DNA of 6,364 nucleotides, from the NCBI GenBank assembly GCA_900554535.1, contig USIA01000111.1:1-6364 (forward strand). The letters are read 5' to 3'. The translations under genes were made by a program, and so were the position numbers. This DNA comes from an uncultured Oscillospiraceae bacterium (lineage in GTDB: Bacteria; Bacillota; Clostridia; Oscillospirales; Acutalibacteraceae). A model generated the notes under the pieces. That model did not search any database and was not told where the DNA came from. It saw nothing but the letters and a program-made list of their open reading frames with translations. Within the stretch, counting starts at the first letter, position 1. Each line of letters starts with the position of its first letter. Below, piece by piece: positions 1 to 5,269 of this stretch.

Positions 1-320
1 CTGACGGGAAACACGCGCCGGCCGCGTTCGGTCTTGAGCGGGACGCCCAGTCCCTCAAAGAACGCCATACAATCTGCAGGCGTAAAGCGATTCAGGGCGC
101 CATACAAAAATCGTGGATTTGTCGGCACATGCTCCAGAAATTCGGCGACTGTGCATCGATTGGTCAGGTTGCAGCGGCCCTTGCCGGTGATACGCAGCTT
201 GCGGCCCGGTTTAGCGTTCTTGTCCACCATCCAGACGGTCAGGCCGCGCTGTGCGGCAGTGCCCGCCGCCATCAATCCAGCCGCACCCGCACCGACGACC
301 AGCACATCAATCCGACGCAT
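1..320 (-). CDS. HI0933/YhiN-family FAD-dependent flavoprotein (N-terminal part, runs off left edge)
   Basis: The first 106 residues of a flavoprotein are visible; the rest lies beyond the left edge. The protein opens with a beta strand and the dinucleotide-binding loop GAGAAG (residues 10-15), which binds the ADP part of FAD. This is followed by GRKLRITGKGRCNLTN (39-54), the signature of the HI0933/YhiN family, and by an ERGRRVFPV stretch at 98-106 that is also typical. Members are about 400 residues long and are often named aminoacetone oxidase-like or BaiN-like; their physiological reaction is poorly settled, so no specific substrate is claimed. The ATG at 318-320 is preceded by a GAGG-type Shine-Dalgarno with about 6 nt spacing. 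The start overlaps the end of the upstream RpiR-family gene by 14 bp, which suggests translational coupling and co-transcription. The family call is firm, the function is not. Confidence 0.92.
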   Translation of the reverse strand, partial: MRRIDVLVVGAGAAGLMAAGTAAQRGLTVWMVDKNAKPGRKLRITGKGRCNLTNRCTVAEFLEHVPTNPRFLYGALNRFTPADCMAFFEGLGVPLKTERGRRVFPV

Positions 321-1197
321 GTTCCGCCTCATTCTGGGTGCCAATCTTTTCGTAAACGTGATACTCGTCCCAGATGTCCTCCAAACGCCGGAAGGTCTGG
401 CCGAGATTTTTTTCCATTTTCATGGCCGTCATGACGATCAGCGCGTCAATCAGGCTTAGGGGAGCCACCAGCGTGTCAATGATCGCGGCGATATCGCTGC
501 GCGCCAAAAGGGCATGGTCAGCGTACTGCGCCATAGGCGACGCCTCGCTGTCTGTGATAGCCACGACTTTTGCGCCGCTGTCATGCGCGAACTGCATGGC
601 CTTTGTCGCCTTGCGCGAATACCGGGGGAAGCTGATGCCGATGATCAGGTCCCGCTCGTCAATATGGATCATCTGTTGAAAAATTTCCGCCTCACTGGTC
701 GCTTTTACAAGCGTTACATTTTCAAATATCAATTCAAAATAATACGACAAAAAAGACGCCAGCGCCTGGCAGCTGCGCGCGCCGAGGATATAGATTTTAC
801 GCGCCGCAATGATGGAATCCACCGCTGCATAAAAGTCCTTATGGGACGTATATTCCATAGTGCGGCGGATGATCTCAATGTCCTGATTCAGCACAGCGTC
901 GAGCACGTCGTTGTTGCCGATGCGCTCCCGCGTAACCTCCATACGCTGTACATTGGTCAGTCGGCTGCGGATCATTTCCTGGATCGCCCGTTGCAGCTCC
1001 GGGTAACCGGCATAGCCGATCTCCGTGGCAAATCGCACGACGGTGGACTCGCTGATGCCAACAGTCGCGCCCAGGCGAGAGGCCGTCATAAACGCGACTT
1101 TGTCGTAATGCTCCAGAATGTAGTTGGCGATCAGCCGCTGGCCCTTTGAGAACGTTTTCATGTTTTCTTGGATCCGGGATATCAGATGGTCCTCCAT
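307..1197 (-). CDS. MurR/RpiR-family transcriptional regulator (HTH + SIS domains)
   Basis: A 296-residue protein with the standard RpiR layout and normal length. An N-terminal HTH_6 domain (about 1-77) contains the helix-turn-helix around 38-60, ending in SESTVVRFATEIGY (49-62), where the recognition helix lies. A SIS sugar-phosphate-binding domain follows (about 120-255), with a beta strand and turn IYILGARS (135-142) and a second strand leading to ISFPRYS (188-194). Family members sense phosphosugars and repress or activate sugar or cell-wall amino-sugar genes; the ligand here is unknown. In place of the common SxSGxT phosphate loop it carries SFPRYS, a variant I associate with one RpiR subgroup. 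The ATG at 1195-1197 is chosen because the family N-terminus begins there and AGGAGT sits 7 nt upstream; the frame stays open further upstream only inside the neighbouring membrane-protein gene. It is preceded by a terminator and overlaps the flavoprotein gene, so the two probably form a bicistron. Confidence 0.93.
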   Translation of the reverse strand: MEDHLISRIQENMKTFSKGQRLIANYILEHYDKVAFMTASRLGATVGISESTVVRFATEIGYAGYPELQRAIQEMIRSRLTNVQRMEVTRERIGNNDVLDAVLNQDIEIIRRTMEYTSHKDFYAAVDSIIAARKIYILGARSCQALASFLSYYFELIFENVTLVKATSEAEIFQQMIHIDERDLIIGISFPRYSRKATKAMQFAHDSGAKVVAITDSEASPMAQYADHALLARSDIAAIIDTLVAPLSLIDALIVMTAMKMEKNLGQTFRRLEDIWDEYHVYEKIGTQNEAEHASD

Positions 1198-1204
1198 GTT
1201 ATCA

Positions 1205-1210
1205 ACTCCT
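1205..1210 (-). promoter_or_regulatory. Shine-Dalgarno of the RpiR-family gene
   Basis: On the minus strand AGGAGT lies 7 nt before the ATG at 1197. It decides the start: the reading frame is open back to about 1548, but no comparable ribosome-binding site or family-like sequence exists there. Confidence 0.8.
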
Positions 1211-1225
1211 GAATAACAGTTTATC
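1211..1225 (-). promoter_or_regulatory. Imperfect palindrome, possible operator before the RpiR-family gene
   Basis: On the minus strand GATAAAC-T-GTTATTC reads as two 7-base half sites around a central base, with 5 of 7 positions symmetrical. It overlaps the putative -10 element and lies just upstream of the Shine-Dalgarno. Regulators of this family often bind AT-rich palindromes at their own promoters, so autoregulation is plausible. Symmetry of this quality can arise by chance, so confidence is low. Confidence 0.3.
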
Positions 1226-1246
1226 GCCTGACGGGCAAAAATGCAA
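1218..1246 (-). promoter_or_regulatory. Putative sigma-A promoter of the RpiR-family/flavoprotein genes
   Basis: On the minus strand TTGCAT (1246-1241) is separated by 17 bp from TAAACT (1223-1218). The spacing is ideal but both hexamers are only partial matches to TTGACA and TATAAT. It lies between the terminator of the preceding operon and the start codon, in the most AT-rich part of the spacer, which is where a promoter would be expected. Confidence 0.4.
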
Positions 1247-1258
1247 GATAAAATGCAA
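1238..1258. repeat. Direct repeat AAAATGCAA, two copies 12 bp apart
   Basis: AAAATGCAA occurs at 1238-1246 and again at 1250-1258. The promoter-proximal copy contains the putative -35 element; the second lies one turn or so upstream. It could be a regulator site, an AT-rich upstream promoter element, or chance in an A-rich spacer. Confidence 0.35.
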
Positions 1259-1266
1259 AATGGTTC

Positions 1267-1295
1267 AAAAAGAAAAGGCCGCTTTGCAGCGACCC
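1267..1295 (-). terminator. Rho-independent terminator of the DUF5685/J-protein/membrane-protein operon
   Basis: On the minus strand an 8-bp stem (GGGTCGCT pairing with AGCGGCCT, including G-T pairs) closes a GCAA loop and runs directly into TTTTCTTTTT. The stem starts 26 bp after the stop codon of the membrane-protein gene. GC-rich stem, tight tetraloop and T-tract are all present, so this is a strong intrinsic terminator separating the operon from the RpiR-family gene. Confidence 0.88.
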
Positions 1296-1321
1296 ACTTA
1301 TTCAATATGCATGAATTCCGC

Positions 1322-1873
1322 TCACATTCGTGAAAAAAGCCACTTATGAAGCAGCGGATGTATGCGGGACATATATAGCCAGATGACCAGCCGGAATGCA
1401 TAGTCATACAAAAGCAGCACCACATCGCCAAGCACCACCAGAAGGACCGGCAGATAAAAGCCGAAGATGGCGAAAGCTTCCTTGGGGATGCCAAGCACAT
1501 AGATGCAAAGCAAAAAATCCACGATGATGGACGCGGTAAACACGCCAAGCTTCAACAAAATCTGAATGGTACGCGGGAAGTGCCCCTCAATCAGCGCCTT
1601 CAGAATCGTATAGTGCCCGAAAAAGAGGACGAACAGCAAGGCCGTCTCCTTGCTCGGCGCGAGCAGAAGGCCCAGAATTGACACAGCTGCATAGGTTGGC
1701 CACGCCCAGCGGGGCCCCAACTCCACCACAGCCGGCACCAGAATGATGCCCGCCAAGGCAGGCAGTGCATAGGAAAACATCGGAAGCAGGCCTGCTAAGA
1801 ACAGGCAGACCACCCCCAGCGCCGTCAAAATACCGCAGAGAGCGACGCAGAGCGTCTGATTGCGCTGTTTCAT
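1322..1873 (-). CDS. Polytopic membrane protein of unknown function
   Basis: A 183-residue, strongly hydrophobic protein with about six predicted membrane segments (approximate residues 8-30, 35-53, 56-72, 78-96, 104-127 and 133-165, the last long enough to be two). It has no signal peptide distinct from the first segment. The overall look (six helices, an Ala/Gly/Pro-rich second helix, an aspartate within LLVVLGDVVLLLYD) recalls small integral-membrane S-components of ECF transporters and similar clostridial membrane proteins, but no decisive motif is visible, so no transport function is claimed. The chosen ATG at 1873 has AGAAGG only 3 nt upstream, a rather short spacing. A GTG at 1885, directly after the J-protein stop, would add four residues (the initiator plus RRP) but has no good ribosome-binding site. 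It is the last gene of a three-gene operon, ending 26 bp before a terminator. Existence is sure, function unknown. Confidence 0.85.
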   Translation of the reverse strand: MKQRNQTLCVALCGILTALGVVCLFLAGLLPMFSYALPALAGIILVPAVVELGPRWAWPTYAAVSILGLLLAPSKETALLFVLFFGHYTILKALIEGHFPRTIQILLKLGVFTASIIVDFLLCIYVLGIPKEAFAIFGFYLPVLLVVLGDVVLLLYDYAFRLVIWLYMSRIHPLLHKWLFSRM

Positions 1874-1885
1874 AGGCCTTCTCAC

Positions 1886-2551
1886 TCAACAGGGGCTGCA
1901 GTCTGCCGGGCCATCACATGGCGTACAGCAGAACTGGCAAATGGCCATCTGGGCGCACAGATTACAACAGGCGTTGTTCATCCCCATGCCGCCCTGCGGG
2001 CCATAAGGATTGAAACCGCCGAATACGCCGTTGCGCTGGTTTTGCAACTGGTTGAGCGCCATGCGGTATTCCTGGTTGCCTGGGTCCATCTGAGCAGCCC
2101 GGCTGACGTATTGAAAAGACTCATCCATCCAACCGCGCTGATAGAGCACCATGCCCTTCAGAAAATACCACTCGGCGTTGCGCGATTCCTGGGGCACGCC
2201 GTCGAGAATCTGCTCAGCGTCCGCAATGCGGCCATTCTGGATCATCTGCCGTACATCGGCAAAGCTGGAAGAACTGCTCCGCGAACCGCCGGCATAGCCG
2301 CCGTTGTATCCACCGTAGCCATAAGAATAGCCGCCGGCAGACCCCCCAGACTGCCTCTGGCGCTTGCGCTGCGCCATGACCGTGTCGTAGGCCTCGTTGA
2401 TTTCTTTCATTTTTTCACTGGCAAGATCGGCAAGCGGGCTGTTGGCATAATTATCCGGATGGTACTTCTTTGCCAGATTGCGATATGCCGTTTTCACTTC
2501 CTCGTCGGAAGCATTTGGCGAAACGCCAAGGACCTGATACGGGTCGGTCAT
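1886..2551 (-). CDS. J-domain (DnaJ-like) protein with TPR-like segment and cysteine-rich tail
   Basis: A 221-residue protein. Residues 1-62 form a J domain starting DPYQVLGV, with the HPD tripeptide at 31-33 that stimulates Hsp70 (DnaK) ATPase. Next comes a low-complexity Gly/Tyr/Ser linker (about 69-96). A helical TPR-like segment follows (about 97-171), with one canonical repeat near 126-159 ending in MDPGN. The last 27 residues (195-221) contain nine cysteines, at 195, 196, 199, 205, 208, 209, 212, 218 and 221. It lacks the zinc-finger and substrate-binding domains of full DnaJ, so it is probably a specialised co-chaperone that brings DnaK to a particular client or site. The cysteine tail may bind metal; this is inferred. 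The ATG directly follows the stop of the DUF5685-like gene, whose final Lys/Glu codons carry the AAGGAG ribosome-binding site 9 nt upstream. The membrane-protein gene follows at once. Confidence 0.93.
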   Translation of the reverse strand: MTDPYQVLGVSPNASDEEVKTAYRNLAKKYHPDNYANSPLADLASEKMKEINEAYDTVMAQRKRQRQSGGSAGGYSYGYGGYNGGYAGGSRSSSSSFADVRQMIQNGRIADAEQILDGVPQESRNAEWYFLKGMVLYQRGWMDESFQYVSRAAQMDPGNQEYRMALNQLQNQRNGVFGGFNPYGPQGGMGMNNACCNLCAQMAICQFCCTPCDGPADCSPC

Positions 2552-3442
2552 TTATTTCTTCTCCTTTTTGGCATCCTTACAAAAAAGCGACTGGCGCTGC
2601 ATCTCGGGCAGGCCGCGTTCCACAATGTTGGACAGAATGGAGGAAAAGCCATTGCATTCCAGCAACTGATACGCCGCCAAGAGGCGGGCCAGCGAAAGAT
2701 TGAGCGATGCATTTGCCGCGAGGCGGGCTTTTTCCCACTGCTCGGGCAGACTTTCCGGCTTGAGCGAAAAAGCGCGCACAAACCAGTTGAAGTCCCCGCT
2801 TTCTGCATCCTTTTCCATATCATCTGCGGCGTCCATCACATAAACCCACCGGCCCAAAAAATAGCCTGTCTGTTGGAGCACTCGCGTCAGCGGTTCTTTT
2901 TCGCCTACGCCGGATTCATGGGCCAGCACCTGGCCAAGCATGGCGGCAGTCGGCTCTGCGCACGCGTCGAGACTGGAATCGGGCTGGGATTCCACGGCAG
3001 CCTGTGCTTCCATGCCGCGGCGGATGGACGCTTCCATCCACGGATAATCGGCGGCCGCCTTGCGGTAGGGCCGCTTCATCAGGGGCAAGAGAAACCGGGC
3101 GCGGATGCGGCCCTTGCCGCGATCCTTGCGGTCGTCTTTCAGCTTCTGCACCGCCAGCAGCACACACAAAGCCGCCGCCTGTCCCGCCACCTCTTGATCC
3201 TGGCAAAACAGGCAGGGCTTGAAGGGGTTGACAACGCACCGCCCTTTGTCAAAACCAGCGCATTGCGGCTTGCGTGCAAGCAGCAGCAACGCATAAAAAA
3301 CGCTGTCATATGTCAGCAAAAGCCGCGTACGCAGGCCATATTGGCGGCCCAGCGCGCGACAAACGCCACAGTAGACGCCGCGGTATGCATCATATTCCCA
3401 CATGCGCAGCTCTGGTTTCAAGGGCCGTATATATCCAAACAA
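2552..3442 (-). CDS. DUF5685-like protein of unknown function, TTG start
   Basis: A 296-residue soluble protein matching what I recall of the clostridial DUF5685 family: an MFGYIRP start, a YCGVC motif (24-28) and a conserved second cysteine group. Cysteines at 25, 28, 61, 69, 77 and 80 could form a metal site. Most of the rest looks alpha-helical. Two aspartate-rich motifs stand out: KDDRKD (102-107) and MDAADDMEKD (203-212), followed by GDFN (216-219). Their spacing and helical setting recall the paired Mg-diphosphate motifs of class I isoprenoid synthases; this is my inference, not an established function. The TTG at 3440-3442 is chosen because MFGYI is the family N-terminus; GGGAG lies only 3 nt upstream. 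It is the first gene of an operon with the J-domain protein (stop and start codons abut) and a membrane protein. The 204-bp gap upstream suggests its own promoter. Confidence 0.85.
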   Translation of the reverse strand: MFGYIRPLKPELRMWEYDAYRGVYCGVCRALGRQYGLRTRLLLTYDSVFYALLLLARKPQCAGFDKGRCVVNPFKPCLFCQDQEVAGQAAALCVLLAVQKLKDDRKDRGKGRIRARFLLPLMKRPYRKAAADYPWMEASIRRGMEAQAAVESQPDSSLDACAEPTAAMLGQVLAHESGVGEKEPLTRVLQQTGYFLGRWVYVMDAADDMEKDAESGDFNWFVRAFSLKPESLPEQWEKARLAANASLNLSLARLLAAYQLLECNGFSSILSNIVERGLPEMQRQSLFCKDAKKEKK

Positions 3443-3467
3443 GCGCTCCCGCCCTTTCCGATGTCAA

Positions 3468-3489
3468 CGTCCGTCAAAAAGCTCGGACG
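3468..3489 (-). promoter_or_regulatory. Stem-loop in the leader of the DUF5685-like gene
   Basis: CGTCCG at 3468-3473 and CGGACG at 3484-3489 form a perfect 6-bp inverted repeat around a 10-base loop. The hairpin lies 25 nt upstream of the TTG start and is not followed by a T-run, so it is not a terminator. It might influence mRNA stability or translation; the function is unknown. Confidence 0.4.
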
Positions 3490-3516
3490 CTTTCCAGATG
3501 TGACCGATTCCAGCAC

Positions 3517-3597
3517 TTTTGCATGCGGATTTACGATTCCATTTTACCTATCTGCCAAAGAAATTTGATTAACAAACGGTGAATTTTGCATCCGCAT
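3517..3597. repeat. Near-identical 14-base repeat pair in the rdgB-DUF5685 spacer
   Basis: TTTTGCATGCGGAT at 3517-3530 and TTTTGCATCCGCAT at 3584-3597 agree at 12 of 14 positions in the same orientation. They flank the candidate promoter of the DUF5685 operon. A regulator binding site is possible; chance cannot be excluded from one sequence. Confidence 0.3.
3541..3558 (-). promoter_or_regulatory. Candidate promoter elements for the DUF5685 operon (weak)
   Basis: Within the AT-richer 204-bp spacer the minus strand has TAAAAT (3546-3541), one mismatch from a -10 box, and TTGGCA (3558-3553), one mismatch from a -35 box. They are too close to work together, so each would need a poor partner. A promoter somewhere in 3490-3620 is likely given the gap and the change in composition, but the exact elements are not settled. 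Confidence 0.25.
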
Positions 3598-3646
3598 CCC
3601 AGTAAGAATGGCATGAGAGAGTTAAAAAAGTCCCGATTGCCCTGTT

Positions 3647-4255
3647 TTATCCCACCGGATGTGCTTTCTGATAGGCGGAAAGCTGCGCCAAAAAACGGCG
3701 CAACGCGCGGCCGCGGTGGCTGACCGCGTCTTTTTCCGCGCCCGTCATCTCGGCGTATGTTTTTTCCCCACACAGGAAAATGGGATCATAGCCGAAGCCG
3801 TTTTCTCCATGCGGTGCAAAGGCAATCTCGCCCTGGCACTCGCCGCGCGCCGTCAGAATATCCCCCGGCCGGTCCCCCTGCGGCGGAAATACACAGCAGA
3901 TCACACTGACAAAAGTAGCGAGGCGGTCCTTTTGCGGGACCTGTGCCAGGCGGTCGAGGAGCATTTGGTTGCGCTGGGCCGCTGAGACGTCCTCGCCGGC
4001 CCAACGCGCGGAACGGACGCCCGGCTCACCATTGAGTGCATGGACACACAGGCCGGAATCGTCCGCAATGGCGGGCAGGCCGGTAGCTTCGCAGGCAGAG
4101 GCAGCTTTCAGATAAGCGTTTTCCTCAAATGTGGCGCCGGTTTCCTCCACCTCCGGCAGCGCAGGCGTGACGATCTCCACGTGCAGCGGCTCCAGAATTC
4201 GGGCGAATTCCCGCACTTTGTCCGGATTGTGGGTCGCGATGACGAACTGCTGCAT
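3647..4255 (-). CDS. rdgB: XTP/dITP diphosphatase (RdgB/HAM1 family)
   Basis: A 202-residue cytosolic enzyme of normal family length that hydrolyses non-canonical purine nucleoside triphosphates (dITP, XTP, ITP) to monophosphate and pyrophosphate, keeping deaminated bases out of DNA and RNA. Visible signatures, in order: the nucleotide-binding THNPDK (8-13), TFEENAYLKA (42-51), ADDSGL (64-69) with the catalytic/metal aspartates, GVRSARWAG (79-87), GENGFGYDPIF (150-160) and the base-recognition SHRG (179-182). All expected key residues are present. The ATG is 3 nt after the ftsY stop, and the last ftsY codons carry an AAGGAGG ribosome-binding site about 11 nt upstream, so the two genes are co-transcribed. 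The ftsY-rdgB pairing is seen in other Clostridia. A T-run lies shortly downstream, but no convincing terminator hairpin was found. Confidence 0.96.
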   Translation of the reverse strand: MQQFVIATHNPDKVREFARILEPLHVEIVTPALPEVEETGATFEENAYLKAASACEATGLPAIADDSGLCVHALNGEPGVRSARWAGEDVSAAQRNQMLLDRLAQVPQKDRLATFVSVICCVFPPQGDRPGDILTARGECQGEIAFAPHGENGFGYDPIFLCGEKTYAEMTGAEKDAVSHRGRALRRFLAQLSAYQKAHPVG

Positions 4256-4258
4256 GGT

Positions 4259-5194
4259 TTATGCCCCCTCCTTATATTCGCTGGGGTCGCGGTCAAACAG
4301 GGCACGCGCAAATTCTTCTGCGTCAAATGGCTGTAAATCATCCAGGCCCTCCCCGACGCCGATGAACTTGACCGGAATGTCCAGTGCCTGCCGCACAGCC
4401 AACACGACGCCGCCCTTTGCCGTGCCGTCGAGCTTTGTCAAGACGATGCCTGTGATATTGGCTGCGTTTTTGAATTCCCGTGCCTGGTTGACGCCGTTTT
4501 GCCCGGTTGTGGCATCGAGAACCAGCAGCACTTCCTTATCCGCATCCGGCAGCTCCCGATCAATAACGCGGTTGATTTTGGCCAACTCGTCCATCAGATT
4601 CTTTTTGGTGTGCAGGCGGCCGGCTGTGTCGCAGATGGCCACATCGGCGCCGCGCGCTTTGGCCGCAGAAATCGTGTCAAAAACAACAGCTGCCGGGTCG
4701 CTGCCCTCGCTCTGCTTGATCAGATCGCAACCCGCGCGATCCGCCCAGACCTGCAGCTGTTCAATGGCCGCGGCGCGGAACGTGTCCGCCGCGCCGAGCA
4801 GGACGCTTTTGCCCTGTTCTTTCAAGTAAGCGGCCATCTTGCCGATGGTGGTGGTCTTGCCCACGCCATTGACACCGATGACCAGGATCACCGACGGCTT
4901 TGTGCCCACATGCAGTTCCTCGCCGCCGGAGAGCATCTCGGCAACTGTCTCGCGCAGCAGGTCAAAGATCGCGTCCGGGTCCTTGACGCCGCGATCTTTC
5001 ACCTTTTTGCGCAGCGCTTCACAGACCTGTTGCGCTGTGGAAACGCCAACATCGCCCATCACGAGCAATTCCTCGAGTTCCTCAAACAGCTCCTCGTCGA
5101 TCTTTGTAAAGGAATGGAGCATGTGGTGCACGGAATTGCTCATGCTTTCGCGGGTCTTTTTCAGCCCTGCTTTGATCTTTGCAAACAAACCCAT
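4259..5194 (-). CDS. ftsY: Signal recognition particle receptor FtsY
   Basis: A 311-residue SRP GTPase that receives ribosome-SRP complexes at the membrane and pairs with Ffh to hand nascent membrane proteins to SecYEG. Residues 1-90 are the four-helix N domain, starting with a basic amphipathic stretch (MGLFAKIKAGLKK) that probably touches membrane lipid; the long acidic A domain of enterobacterial FtsY is absent, as is usual in Bacillota. The G domain is complete: G1 GVNGVGKT (107-114), G2 DTFRAAA (137-143), G3 DTAGR (189-193), G4 TKLDG (253-257), and the closing GVGEGLDDLQPF (279-290) typical of FtsY. The start has an excellent AGGAGG ribosome-binding site (5208-5203) 8 nt upstream. The gene follows smc after 75 bp, the usual rnc-smc-ftsY order of Bacillota, and is followed 3 nt later by rdgB. 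It probably has its own promoter in the smc-ftsY spacer. Confidence 0.98.
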   Translation of the reverse strand: MGLFAKIKAGLKKTRESMSNSVHHMLHSFTKIDEELFEELEELLVMGDVGVSTAQQVCEALRKKVKDRGVKDPDAIFDLLRETVAEMLSGGEELHVGTKPSVILVIGVNGVGKTTTIGKMAAYLKEQGKSVLLGAADTFRAAAIEQLQVWADRAGCDLIKQSEGSDPAAVVFDTISAAKARGADVAICDTAGRLHTKKNLMDELAKINRVIDRELPDADKEVLLVLDATTGQNGVNQAREFKNAANITGIVLTKLDGTAKGGVVLAVRQALDIPVKFIGVGEGLDDLQPFDAEEFARALFDRDPSEYKEGA

Positions 5195-5226
5195 AAGGCA
5201 AGCCTCCTCGGCTAAGAATTCTGTTT

Positions 5227-5255
5227 ATCATACCACAGATGCGCCCGGTGGACAA
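5227..5255 (-). promoter_or_regulatory. Sigma-A promoter of ftsY-rdgB with extended -10
   Basis: On the minus strand TTGTCC (5255-5250) is followed after exactly 17 bp by TATGAT (5232-5227), one mismatch from TATAAT, with TGG immediately before it (an extended -10). A start near 5220 would give a leader of roughly 25 nt carrying the AGGAGG ribosome-binding site at 5208-5203. Good hexamers, ideal spacing and an intergenic position make this the best promoter in the window. Confidence 0.65.
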
Positions 5256-5269
5256 GACGCGGCCCCTGC

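Noticed and set aside
1198..1548. N-terminal extension of the RpiR-family frame back to 1548
   Set aside because: The extension runs through the terminator and into the membrane-protein gene in another frame, has no family similarity, and a proper Shine-Dalgarno precedes the ATG at 1197.
2275..2345. Tandem-repeat-like GC-rich tract
   Set aside because: It encodes the Gly/Tyr/Ser-rich linker of the J protein; the repetition is at the amino-acid level and not a DNA tandem array.
2042..3568. A 508-codon plus-strand open frame spanning the J-protein and DUF5685-like genes and the spacer
   Set aside because: It is antisense to two recognisable genes with family motifs, shows no domain of its own, and long antisense frames are common in GC-rich coding DNA.
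3621..3665. Possible terminator after rdgB: six T on the minus strand at 3629-3624
   Set aside because: The preceding bases give only a bulged stem with a large loop, mostly G-rich on both sides, so no convincing hairpin supports termination.
3531..3773. An 80-codon minus-strand open frame overlapping the end of rdgB
   Set aside because: It overlaps rdgB out of frame, has arginine/glycine-rich shadow composition and no ribosome-binding site or known motif.
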